Origin: Bacillota bacterium
Lineage (GTDB): Bacteria > Bacillota > Bacilli > Bacillales > Bacillaceae_J
Reading direction: 5' to 3'
DNA: 17,037 nt
NCBI GenBank assembly: GCA_023457235.1
Contig: JAEWMK010000189.1
Coordinates: 1 to 17,037, forward strand
The number at the start of each line of letters is the position of its first letter. Positions within the stretch are counted from its first letter, which is position 1. The notes under the pieces are model-generated. The model worked only from the letters and a program-made list of their open reading frames with translations. It made no database searches and was not told where the DNA came from. A program made the position numbers and the translations under genes. Positions 7,207-13,925 of the stretch are shown here, one piece after another.

Positions 7207-8031
7207 ATGAACATTTCTTCAAGTATTAATATAAGCACACAAATATTAGATGTAACATCTGTTCTAGCCGCACTAGAATCAAATTTAGCCATGATAGAAT
7301 TCAATCTAAAAAGAGAAGTTATTTGGGTAAATGAAAATTTTGCAAAGACCTTGGGATATACAGTTAATGAAATGAAGAATATGCAACATAAACAGTTTTG
7401 TACAGTTGAATTCAGTAACAGCAGAGACTATGAAAAATTATGGGATAATCTCAAAAAAGGGGAAAAATTTCAAGAAAAAATTCAAAGGGTTGGTAAAGAA
7501 GACAATTTACTTTGGCTTGAAGCTACCTATATTCCAATATTAAATGAAAAGGGTAAAGTCGATGCTGTTCTTAAAATAGCAACCAATATTACAGAACGTG
7601 AAAATAACACGGTAAAAATCATTTCACAATTAAAGGATATGCCAATAGAATTAGTAAATATGGTTGTTGAAAATTCCAGAGAAAAAATACAAGCAATTGA
7701 ATCACTAAAGAAACAGATTGATTTTATAACTGAAATAACTAAAATCATACGCAATATTTCTACACAAACGAATGTTTTGGCTTTAAATGCAGCTATCGAA
7801 GCAGCCCGTGTAGGAGAGCAAGGGCGAGGTTTTAAAGTAGTAGCAGATGAAGTACGAAAATTGTCTGGTAATGTTGATGATGCCATTAAAAATGTGACTA
7901 CAAATGTGGAAAATATTACAAGAGAAGTAGAAAGAGTTAATAAAATAACAGATGATTTACAAAAAATAGTCTCAGAAACTCAATCCAAATTTACCAAGAT
8001 TATTGAAGAATTTGAAGGTGTTGCTAAATAA
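7207..8031 (+). CDS. Soluble PAS-domain methyl-accepting chemotaxis protein
   Basis: A 274-residue cytoplasmic chemoreceptor with no membrane segment or HAMP domain. A PAS domain covers about residues 18-130 (VIWVNENFAKTLGY early, LWLEATYIPILNEKG in its later strands, ending NITERE), likely sensing redox state, oxygen or a small ligand. A shortened signalling domain follows, with the conserved hairpin tip STQTNVLALNAAIEAARVGE (185-204) and VADEVRKLS, which contacts CheA and CheW. The coiled coil is much shorter than in full-size receptors, like other short soluble receptors such as B. subtilis YfmS. ATG 7207 has AGGGAG nine bases upstream. The neighbour HemAT suggests a shared role in energy or oxygen taxis. 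The ligand is unknown; PAS could bind FAD or heme, but I cannot tell. Confidence 0.9.
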   Translation: MNISSSINISTQILDVTSVLAALESNLAMIEFNLKREVIWVNENFAKTLGYTVNEMKNMQHKQFCTVEFSNSRDYEKLWDNLKKGEKFQEKIQRVGKEDNLLWLEATYIPILNEKGKVDAVLKIATNITERENNTVKIISQLKDMPIELVNMVVENSREKIQAIESLKKQIDFITEITKIIRNISTQTNVLALNAAIEAARVGEQGRGFKVVADEVRKLSGNVDDAIKNVTTNVENITREVERVNKITDDLQKIVSETQSKFTKIIEEFEGVAK

Positions 8032-8331
8032 TTGGTTACACTATGCGTGACATAAAAACTTTATCATTGTAAATCCTCATTTTCCTGGCGTTACCTCTCA
8101 TAAAACTCAAGTAAACGCTTGTTACATGGGATGATTTCATCCGTGGTTTTCTGTTTTTGACATTTGATGATATGGGAATTTAATTTATTAAACCAAAATA
8201 CAAATTTTAAAAAACGACTAATCAACCTGAACAGCCGATTAGTCGTTTTATATACATTCCCTCATAAAAATACTATACAGGAATTAGGGAAGAACTGGAA
8301 AATAGACACGGTGATTATCGTGCCCTTAATT
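8032..8331. other. Intergenic stretch between the PAS receptor and the CDGSH gene
   Basis: No gene is supported here. It contains a weak GGATG/CATCC hairpin (8129-8142) followed by T-rich sequence that might end the PAS receptor transcript, and the stronger hairpin listed at 8211-8252. The rest shows nothing recognisable. Confidence 0.5.
8211..8252. terminator. Strong hairpin, probable bidirectional terminator
   Basis: AAAACGACTAATC (8211-8223) pairs perfectly with GATTAGTCGTTTT (8237-8249), giving 13 base pairs, a T-run on the plus side and an A-run on the left that serves the minus strand. It lies between the convergent PAS-receptor and CDGSH genes. Confidence 0.75.
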
Positions 8332-8538
8332 TTATTTAGCTCTTGGTGCACTATTAAATGCTATTTTTCGGTGTGCTCCATCGCAAAACGGTTTTTTCTC
8401 GGAAGCGCCACAGCGGCAAAGCGAAAAAGTTGCACCAACTTCGAATTTTCCTCCAGTACCATCCACTAATTCCACATCACCATTAATACGGATCGAACCA
8501 TTATCGTTGATCTTAATAATCACTTTTTCCTTATCCAA
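8332..8538 (-). CDS. CDGSH iron-sulfur domain protein
   Basis: A small [2Fe-2S] protein of about 68 residues. The diagnostic motif CRCGASEKKPFCDGAH supplies three cysteines and one histidine as cluster ligands (C-x-C...C-x3-H), the signature of mitoNEET-like CDGSH proteins. These proteins take part in electron or cluster transfer; the partner here is unknown. I prefer TTG at 8538, because AAAGGA lies nine bases upstream and the product then begins in the usual way (DKEKVIIKINDNGSIRING). Longer in-frame ATGs at 8559 and 8571 exist but lack ribosome binding sites. It is transcribed divergently from hemAT, whose product is also an iron (heme) protein. One CDGSH motif, normal length for the bacterial single-domain type. 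Confidence 0.88.
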   Translation of the reverse strand: MDKEKVIIKINDNGSIRINGDVELVDGTGGKFEVGATFSLCRCGASEKKPFCDGAHRKIAFNSAPRAK

Positions 8539-8641
8539 ATGATCACATCCTTTAAACATACTAATAGACATATATTCAATGGGACCAAATTAAATGAATA
8601 AATATGTAGTTTTTATGACTTCATTAAATTATTTGTAGAAG

Positions 8642-8671
8642 TTGGTATCGAAATGAAATAAAATATATTAT
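8642..8671 (+). promoter_or_regulatory. Possible hemAT promoter
   Basis: TTGGTA at 8642-8647, 18-base spacer, TATTAT at 8666-8671. A nearer TATAAT at 8684-8689 would start transcription at the ribosome binding site, so it is less likely. Moderate to weak support. Confidence 0.4.
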
Positions 8672-8709
8672 AGAAACCAAGCTTATAATTAACGATGGGA
8701 GTTTTCACA

Positions 8710-10020
8710 GTGGCCTTTTACAATATATTAGTTAAATCAAAATCCGCTAATAAAACAAATTGGATTCAAAATGCAACCGAACTTACTGCTAAACTTTCAA
8801 TTTCTGATCATAACATTTGTAATCAGGCGCTAGCATTAGGGCTTACTATGGAAGAAATTAAGATTGGAAAGTCGATTCAAGGTGTAATTAAAGAGTCTTC
8901 TCTACATATTGCTAATGAGTATTATCAGTCTATGTGCAATATACCTGAATTTAAGACGGTCGTCCTCACCTATTCAAATAAGGAAAAATGGGTACAAGCA
9001 CATGCCAATGTAATTGTAAAAATGTTCGATGGTCATTATGATGATGCCTACATTGAATTTCTTCAACAATTGGCTAGGAATCACCACGGAATTGGTGTAT
9101 TGCCCAAGTGGTATATAGCCAGCTTTCAAATTATATTTCAAAATATACAGAGCTGCATCTCTTCTGAAATTTCAACAGTGGATGAATTCCTAGTTTTTTC
9201 AAATGCTATTTCAAAAATATTAAATTTTCATCAACAGGTTATTATTGAGGCATTGGAAAAAATAGATCTTGAATCGCGAGAGGAAGAATTCCAGAAAATA
9301 AAAGAGGAATTAAAAGATAAGATATTTGAAACTAGTGAAAACTTAGTTGCTTTAACCGAAGAGACTAGCGCCAGTGTTGAGGAATTAATCCAAAAAAGCA
9401 ACAACGTAAGTGTAGAAGGACAGCAAACGGCGGAAAAATCAAAAACTACTCAACTGCTCGCAGGAAAAGGACAAGAGCAATTAAATTCATTGGAGGAACA
9501 AATTCAGTCCATTTACCAAAGTACAATTACAATGAAAGAATCCGTTGAATCCCTAAACCAATTAACATCACAAATTCGCGAGGTAGTTGGAATTGTTGAA
9601 GAGATCTCCAGCCAAACAAACCTACTTGCACTTAATGCAGCAATAGAAGCCGCACGTGCAGGCGAACATGGAAAAGGGTTTTCTGTTGTCGCAAATGAGG
9701 TTAGAAAACTTTCTGAGCAAACACATCGCTCTGTTGACTCCATCAAACAATTTACGGAGCTAATTACTGAACAAAAAGACAATGTAATTTCAAGTTTATA
9801 TGAGGTTGAACAGCTAACAGTAGCTGGTCGGGAGAAATCTGCAATGACAAGCGAAGCTTTCGATCGAATTGTGAAGGCTGCTAACGAAAATCTCGAATCT
9901 GTTCAGAAATCTAGAAATGATATGGAGAACCTGATCTTAATTATCAATGAGATTGGAACAGCTACGCAAAAAATTGTTACATCTACAGAGCAATTAAATG
10001 AAGCGGCACATCTCGCTTAG
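8710..10020 (+). CDS. hemAT: Heme-based aerotactic transducer (globin-coupled chemoreceptor)
   Basis: Oxygen-sensing soluble chemoreceptor of 436 residues, close to the roughly 430 of B. subtilis HemAT. The N-terminal globin domain (about 30-175) has proximal histidine H125 in the motif RNHHGIGVLPKWYIASFQ; a Tyr-Tyr pair at 71-72 fits the distal B-helix tyrosine that contacts bound oxygen. A linker leads to the chemoreceptor signalling domain, with the hairpin tip ISSQTNLLALNAAIEAARAG near 299-318 followed by VVANEVRKLSEQ. There are no membrane segments. The start is GTG 8710, placed eight bases after GGGAG; an ATG at 8695 overlaps that ribosome binding site. It would signal through CheA/CheW to steer cells along oxygen gradients. 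CDGSH lies divergently upstream and a PAS receptor nearby. No terminator is seen before the next gene. Confidence 0.95.
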   Translation: MAFYNILVKSKSANKTNWIQNATELTAKLSISDHNICNQALALGLTMEEIKIGKSIQGVIKESSLHIANEYYQSMCNIPEFKTVVLTYSNKEKWVQAHANVIVKMFDGHYDDAYIEFLQQLARNHHGIGVLPKWYIASFQIIFQNIQSCISSEISTVDEFLVFSNAISKILNFHQQVIIEALEKIDLESREEEFQKIKEELKDKIFETSENLVALTEETSASVEELIQKSNNVSVEGQQTAEKSKTTQLLAGKGQEQLNSLEEQIQSIYQSTITMKESVESLNQLTSQIREVVGIVEEISSQTNLLALNAAIEAARAGEHGKGFSVVANEVRKLSEQTHRSVDSIKQFTELITEQKDNVISSLYEVEQLTVAGREKSAMTSEAFDRIVKAANENLESVQKSRNDMENLILIINEIGTATQKIVTSTEQLNEAAHLA

Positions 10021-10090
10021 AAGGTTTTACATAAAAGTCTCTTTATTGCAGAAAATACTTGTTGAGATTTGAAATAAAGGAGACAGAATA

Positions 10091-10294
10091 ATGACAGTTG
10101 GAACTAAAATGCAACAAACAATTGCAAGCTGTGAAGGTACATTGGCTAATTTACATTCATTTGCCCTAGAAACCGAGGATCAAAACGCCAAACAATTGTT
10201 TCAAGATCTTTCAACCCAACAAGAACAAATATTGCAGCACTTAAAAGCGCGCCTTCAATACATCCAAAGTCAAGAGCCGCGATATAAACAATAA
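10091..10294 (+). CDS. DUF1657 family protein
   Basis: A 67-residue soluble helical protein that I recognise as DUF1657: TVGTKMQQTIASCEGTLANL, HSFALETEDQNAKQLFQ, then LKARLQYIQSQEPRYKQ. The family's function is unknown, but it recurs in spore-formers next to DUF421/YetF and spoVA genes, including the mobile spoVA2 type operon linked to spore heat resistance. Here the DUF421 partner lies directly downstream on the other strand and no spoVA gene is in view. AAAGGAG at 10076-10082 gives a strong start at ATG 10091. A sequence at 10029-10057 (ACATA, then GCAGAAAATA) loosely resembles forespore sigma factor sites, but support is weak. It follows hemAT by 70 bases with no terminator seen. Confidence 0.85.
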   Translation: MTVGTKMQQTIASCEGTLANLHSFALETEDQNAKQLFQDLSTQQEQILQHLKARLQYIQSQEPRYKQ

Positions 10295-10311
10295 AGTGAA
10301 GTCATATTTAT

Positions 10312-10355
10312 CGGTTCTGGTTGCAGCATTAGTCTGTGGAAATAAGCCAGAACCG
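10312..10355. repeat. Inverted repeat between convergent DUF1657 and DUF421 genes
   Basis: CGGTTCTGG (10312-10320) pairs with CCAGAACCG (10347-10355); two more pairs (one G-U) extend it to 11, with a 22-base loop. No T-run follows on either strand, so it is not a classic intrinsic terminator. Confidence 0.6.
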
Positions 10356-10363
10356 GTACGGTA

Positions 10364-11047
10364 TTAGGAAAAGATTTTTTGAACAAAAATTCCATCACCC
10401 TCAAGCCATTCGGCTAAAAAGACCTCTTTATAATCGGAAACATCATGAGCTAAAAGCTGCAGCTTTAACCATTCCTCATCATACCCTATATCTTTCAATT
10501 CATCCCATAACACCTCTCCATCACGAATAAGGGTTACAGGAACATAGGCGGGCTTTCCAATTAAATTGAAGTCCTCCAATGTAGTTTTTTGATATTTTGG
10601 CTTCTTTAAAATACTAATCGAACCATTTGCCTCCAAGTAACAATAGGCTACTTCCCGAACGGAAAAAGTTTCACTCTGCCTGAGCAAGCTTTGGAGCTGG
10701 TTAATATTCATTCTACTTTTTTTCAATTGTTCACGATCAATGATCCCATTTCTTATAAGTGCAACCGGTTTTCCTTCTACAAATCCACGAAATAACAAAA
10801 ACTTTTGACTTAAGATTTCAACGATAAAAAGTAAAAGCCCCCATAAACACATGGAGTAAATAATATAACCGAGCCCAATTTTGTGATCATATAATGCGTT
10901 ACCAAGCAACTCACCGAGGACAACGGAGGCAATAAAGGTGAAGGGAGTTATTTGACTGATGATTTTCCTGCCAACAAATTTCACGATAAGAAAAAGCAAA
11001 AAAAATCCGAGTACAAGTTCAAAAGTTAAATGCAACATCTTCATCAT
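10364..11047 (-). CDS. DUF421 (YetF-like) membrane protein
   Basis: A 227-residue protein with about three N-terminal membrane helices (roughly 7-25, 34-52, 60-82) and a cytoplasmic C-terminal region with the two DUF421 halves: GKPVALIRNGIIDREQLKKS with NQLQSLLRQ, then VREVAYCYLEANGSISILKK. This is the architecture of B. subtilis YetF/YdfR-type proteins; some relatives accompany spoVA genes and influence spore germination. Function here is unproven. Several ATGs cluster at the start (11047, 11044, 11038); the ribosome binding site is poor (GGAG about 12 bases upstream), so the exact start is uncertain. Length is typical. It converges on the DUF1657 gene, whose family often occurs with it. Confidence 0.88.
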   Translation of the reverse strand: MMKMLHLTFELVLGFFLLFLIVKFVGRKIISQITPFTFIASVVLGELLGNALYDHKIGLGYIIYSMCLWGLLLFIVEILSQKFLLFRGFVEGKPVALIRNGIIDREQLKKSRMNINQLQSLLRQSETFSVREVAYCYLEANGSISILKKPKYQKTTLEDFNLIGKPAYVPVTLIRDGEVLWDELKDIGYDEEWLKLQLLAHDVSDYKEVFLAEWLEGDGIFVQKIFS

Positions 11048-11367
11048 TTTAAATCAATACTCCAATCTGTGTTTAAATAACCATTACTATTTATTGCCAA
11101 ACAGAAAGGAATTATATCATTGTGCAAATGACGTTCTAATATGGATTAATTGGTAAGTAGTCCAACAATAGTTAGATTATGCAATTTATTACCTATGGAA
11201 AAATGGTAATTTCCACCTCATGAATACTTGGAAATTGTTAATATAACAAGGATTCTGCTTTTGAAACGATTACATACCATAATTTGGATGCCCATTTCCC
11301 CTTTTTTATTTGTTAACCTACTTGTGTGCCCAAAAAACAACAAAAAAATACAGGAGGTTAACTAAAT
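11048..11367. other. Divergent intergenic region upstream of DUF421 and the SleB-like gene
   Basis: No gene is supported. It holds the possible minus promoter listed at 11111-11139 and two neighbouring palindromes: AATTTCCA (11208-11215) with TGGAAATT (11229-11236), and TTGTTA (11235-11240) with TAACAA (11244-11249). The region before 11368 ends in A-rich sequence and the ribosome binding site AGGAGG (11352-11357). I could not place a convincing promoter for the SleB-like gene. Confidence 0.5.
11111..11139 (-). promoter_or_regulatory. Possible promoter of the DUF421 gene
   Basis: On the minus strand, TTAGAA (11139-11134), 17-base spacer, TATAAT (11116-11111). The -10 is consensus, the -35 poor. 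Confidence 0.4.
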
Positions 11368-11964
11368 ATGAAAATGTTAAAAAAGGCAATGGTGGTAGCA
11401 ACTCTTTCATTATCATTATTTGGGTTAAACTCCCAAACTGATGCAGCTACAACAACCCATTTTGTTAAGAGTGGAGAAACATACTGGACAATTGCTCAAA
11501 AATACGGATTATCGGTCAATTACCTAAAGAGTATTAATAATAAATCTAGTAACGCATTATATTCTGGTCAAAAATTAGTATTACCGCATACTCCAATTAC
11601 TGCGGCTGATAAAGAACTTATGGCAAGACTTGTATCGGCAGAGGCAAAAGGTGAGCCATATGCTGGTAAAGTAGCTGTTGCAACTGTAATTCTTAATAGA
11701 GTGGATAGCGTAAAGTTTCCAAATTCTGTTAAAGGGGTAGTTTACCAAAATGTAAGTGGGCATTATGCTTTCACACCAGTTCAAAATGGTGCCATAAACC
11801 AAGCGGCTGATGCAGGATCAAAAAAAGCTGTAGAAGAAGCGCTTATGCTTAGAGGCAAAGGAAACGGTTCTTTATATTTTTATAATCCGAAAACTTCTAC
11901 AAGCAGATGGGTTGATTCACGTGAAGCAACAGTTTGGATTGGTAACCATAAATTTGCTAGATAA
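11368..11964 (+). CDS. Secreted LysM and SleB-type cell wall hydrolase
   Basis: A 198-residue exported protein. A signal peptide (1-26, KK then a hydrophobic core, cleavage near TDA-A) is followed by one LysM peptidoglycan-binding domain (about 30-73: HFVKSGETYWTIAQKYG, LVLP end) and a Hydrolase_2 domain (85-198). The SleB-type catalytic glutamate is expected at E92 in SAEAKGEPYAGKVAVATV. SleB enzymes are lytic transglycosylases that cut muramic-lactam cortex peptidoglycan during spore germination. This LysM version resembles B. subtilis YkvT more than SleB itself, which has a different binding domain and a YpeB partner gene; none is present here. AGGAGG at 11352-11357 supports ATG 11368. A terminator follows. 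Confidence 0.93.
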   Translation: MKMLKKAMVVATLSLSLFGLNSQTDAATTTHFVKSGETYWTIAQKYGLSVNYLKSINNKSSNALYSGQKLVLPHTPITAADKELMARLVSAEAKGEPYAGKVAVATVILNRVDSVKFPNSVKGVVYQNVSGHYAFTPVQNGAINQAADAGSKKAVEEALMLRGKGNGSLYFYNPKTSTSRWVDSREATVWIGNHKFAR

Positions 11965-11988
11965 AATTAGTAACGAATAAGTTAACTG

Positions 11989-12019
11989 GACCTAGGGATT
12001 AATTTCCCTAGGTTTTTTT
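11989..12019 (+). terminator. Intrinsic terminator of the SleB-like gene
   Basis: CCTAGGGA (11991-11998) pairs with TCCCTAGG (12005-12012), followed by seven T residues. Confidence 0.92.
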
Positions 12020-12058
12020 AGTTCAAGCCTTTTATTGCACCGTTTCTGCATTAATGTT

Positions 12059-12067
12059 TGCTATACT
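12059..12067 (+). promoter_or_regulatory. Extended -10 promoter of the CcdA-like gene
   Basis: TG-C-TATACT at 12059-12067 is a good extended -10 element. No strong -35 lies at the right distance (TTGCAC at 12035 is 21 bases away). Confidence 0.45.
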
Positions 12068-12104
12068 CTTAAGTGTAAGATATAAAATCAGGTGTGGGGA
12101 TGCT

Positions 12105-12836
12105 ATGTACGAAATATTTAGCCAAGTTAGTAGTCTATTAAGTCAACCATTTATGAAACTAGCCTACAGTTTTGAAAGTATACCTATTGTTGGGGCGCTT
12201 TTTTTGGGATTAGTCGGGGCATTAGCGCCATGCCAATTTACAGGAAACCTTGGTGCGATTATGTTGTATAGTAATCGAACTGTACAGAACAAGGTGGCTT
12301 GGTCAGATGTATTCTGGTTTACACTTGGAAAAATGGTTGTATTTTCAAGCCTCGGATTAATTGTGTGGATGTTAGGAAGAGAATTCCAAGATAGTTTGAC
12401 GTTAGTATTTCCATGGGTTCGAAAAGTAATTGGACCTGTTCTTATTGGAATAGGGATTTTTATGCTTGGTATATTTAAAATGAATTGGTCGATTACACTT
12501 GGGAAGATACCTGAACATTTGAAATCAGGCAGAATGGGCGCCTTTTTTATGGGAGCGGGTTTTTCGTTGGGATTTTGTCCTACTATGTTTATCTTATTTT
12601 TTATTACATTAATGCCAATGGTCCTTTCCACTGGATATGGTGTCATTTTACCTAGTATTTTTGCGATCGGAACATCGATGCCGCTTATCGTTGCGATCTT
12701 TATATTATGGTATTTTGATATGAGTGGTGCTGTAATGCGGAAGAAAGGACGTAAGATTGGAGGCATTATTCAAAAAATAGCTGGAGTGTTTATGATTGTT
12801 CTTGGTATTCTCGATTCGGTTGCGTACTGGTTTTAA
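12105..12836 (+). CDS. CcdA/DsbD-like (UreH-type) transmembrane protein
   Basis: A 243-residue membrane protein with about six hydrophobic segments. Two cysteines sit in membrane-associated motifs: GALAPCQFTGN (C43) and GFCPTMF (C158). Paired cysteines in the first and fourth segments are the hallmark of CcdA/DsbD transmembrane domains, which carry reducing power across the membrane, for cytochrome c maturation or other thiol proteins. Related UreH/TauE-like proteins have similar topology and could transport instead, so function is open. ATG 12105 is preceded by AGGTGTGGGGA; the frame extends to 12054 but that part overlaps the likely promoter. Oddly, the stop codon (12834-12836) lies inside the arm of an inverted repeat, so the C-terminal end may have been set by repeat insertion. 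Confidence 0.78.
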   Translation: MYEIFSQVSSLLSQPFMKLAYSFESIPIVGALFLGLVGALAPCQFTGNLGAIMLYSNRTVQNKVAWSDVFWFTLGKMVVFSSLGLIVWMLGREFQDSLTLVFPWVRKVIGPVLIGIGIFMLGIFKMNWSITLGKIPEHLKSGRMGAFFMGAGFSLGFCPTMFILFFITLMPMVLSTGYGVILPSIFAIGTSMPLIVAIFILWYFDMSGAVMRKKGRKIGGIIQKIAGVFMIVLGILDSVAYWF

Positions 12837-12936
12837 CTTTATTCAGCAGAAGTCGTCCACTTCCATAAGTGGTGTGATGAATGTAATCCAGTATTCAATT
12901 TAGTAGGTGTACAAACCCCTGCTGAATAAAGTTAAA
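12832..12936. repeat. Inverted repeat with 18-base perfect arms, possible MITE-like element
   Basis: TTTAACTTTATTCAGCAG (12832-12849) is repeated in perfect inverted form at 12919-12936, with 69 bases between. The centre contains a smaller hairpin CCACTT/AAGTGG near 12858-12873. The left arm covers the last bases of the CcdA-like gene. From memory, similar arms followed by a CCTCCGGCGGATG segment recur in some Bacillaceae and Lysinibacillus-type genomes; this was not checked. Confidence 0.75.
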
Positions 12937-12953
12937 GCCTCCGGCGGATGCCA

Positions 12954-13023
12954 CAGATTTTCAAAGGTAGTTTTTCGAGCAAGCTCGAAAAAATCTGGGC
13001 GCAAATACGCCAAGGCGCATTTG
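12954..13023. repeat. Tandem palindromes next to the inverted repeat
   Basis: TTTTTCGAGC (12971-12980) and GCTCGAAAAA (12983-12992) form a tight hairpin, nested within CAGATTTT (12954-12961) and AAAATCTG (12990-12997). A second palindrome follows: CAAAT-A-CGCC (13002-13011) against GGCG-C-ATTTG (13014-13023). They look like parts of the same dispersed repeat as 12832-12936. Confidence 0.7.
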
Positions 13024-13026
13024 ATA

Positions 13027-13072
13027 CTATGGGGACAGCTCCTGTAATTCTTACGGAATGCTGTCCCCGTGG
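13027..13072. repeat. REP-like palindrome
   Basis: GGGGACAGC (13031-13039) pairs with GCTGTCCCC (13060-13068). The stem extends outward through two canonical and two G-U pairs to 13027 and 13072, and partly inward (TCC-GTAA with TTAC-GGA). Hairpins with GGGGACAG/CTGTCCCC arms are familiar as REP-type repeats of Bacillota, mobilised by RAYT (Y1) transposases. No transposase gene is here. Confidence 0.6.
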
Positions 13073-13083
13073 TTTACATTTAA

Positions 13084-13737
13084 TCAAGATTGCTCGTCAT
13101 GCCACACGATTTCTTTTACAATAATGTCAGACCTCGGCCCAAAGCCTTCTGCATAATCCTCTGGGAAGTAGTAATAAATAGCATATTCATCATCACCGTG
13201 ATTAAAGAATGCTACGTGCCCAATCATTCCTTCTTTATTGAGGGAGAACTCTTTATCAGCGAATTCAAAGGCTTTAGTCTCTACCTTACCGAGAGTGAAC
13301 CCGTTGTCTTGAAGATCCTTTGTTACATCCTCTTCTGTTTGACGAGTGATTTTTAATGTTGCATCCTTGTTTTCAGTTCCACCGAAGTTTGCGAACACAT
13401 TGAATATTTCAGGGTTCGATTCGACGATCATATCATCTGGAACATAGGTTGAGAATCCTAACTCCTTATGATGATGTAGCTTCACAACCTTATCCTCTGG
13501 CATACCCTCAAGTATCATTTCAACTGTTTTCTGCTCCGCTAAATTAGGTAATGCCTGTTCTGAATTTTCTTTTTCATCTTTATTGGCGTTAGCATTCCCT
13601 TCAGAAGCTCCACCTTTATTTTCGGTTTTTTCAGTTTTCTCTTCTTTCGCATTATCGTCTTTTTTGTCATCGTTATTACAGCCAACCAAGCCTATAATTA
13701 GGCCAGCTAAAAGGACAAAATATAATACTTTTTTCAT
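13084..13737 (-). CDS. Putative lipoprotein of unknown function
   Basis: A 217-residue exported lipoprotein. The signal peptide has a lipobox LVGC with lipidated C20. A charged low-complexity linker (about 21-62, rich in K, D, E, N) tethers a globular domain of about 150 residues. The domain includes a short histidine run (KLHHHKELGF, near 84-93) and an acidic, aromatic C-terminal part (EYAIYYYFPEDYAEGFGPRS). I do not recognise the family. ATG 13737 has a full AAGGAGG site (13743-13749), implying good expression. The gene converges with the CcdA-like gene across the palindrome cluster and has no other obvious terminator. The histidine run might bind metal, but that is speculation. Confidence 0.85.
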   Translation of the reverse strand: MKKVLYFVLLAGLIIGLVGCNNDDKKDDNAKEEKTEKTENKGGASEGNANANKDEKENSEQALPNLAEQKTVEMILEGMPEDKVVKLHHHKELGFSTYVPDDMIVESNPEIFNVFANFGGTENKDATLKITRQTEEDVTKDLQDNGFTLGKVETKAFEFADKEFSLNKEGMIGHVAFFNHGDDEYAIYYYFPEDYAEGFGPRSDIIVKEIVWHDEQS

Positions 13738-13875
13738 GATAGCCTCCTTAAAATTTTTACTTCTGCATCATTAGACGATTGTTAATTTAAAAAGTTTCAC
13801 AAATACTTTACTATAATTTCCATTATCAATCCTTTTTAGGCATAATAATGCTATTATTTACAAATCCTGCTATAA

Positions 13876-13920
13876 TATAAAAAAGGCTGCCAAAAAGAAA
13901 AAATTCCTTTTTGACAACCT
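13876..13920 (-). terminator. Intrinsic terminator of the minus-strand membrane protein gene
   Basis: Read on the minus strand, AGGTTGTCAAAAAG (13920-13907) pairs with CTTTTTGGCAGCCT (13897-13884) with few mismatches, followed by TTTTTTAT. It starts six bases after the stop codon. Confidence 0.85.
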
Positions 13921-13925
13921 AAAAT

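Noticed and set aside
8164..8469. Plus-strand frame of about 100 codons
   Set aside because: It spans a strong terminator hairpin and overlaps the well-supported CDGSH gene in antisense.
8684..8689. TATAAT as hemAT promoter
   Set aside because: The start point would fall on the ribosome binding site, and the -35 position is poor.
10336..10530. Plus-strand frame of 64 codons after DUF1657
   Set aside because: Antisense to the 3' end of the DUF421 gene; no ribosome binding site.
12164..12766. 200-codon open frame on the minus strand
   Set aside because: It is fully antisense to the CcdA-like gene, proline- and lysine-rich with no family features or ribosome binding site; a shadow frame.
13021..13072. 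Palindrome as a simple intrinsic terminator
   Set aside because: No T-run follows the stem on either strand, so a REP-like repeat fits better.
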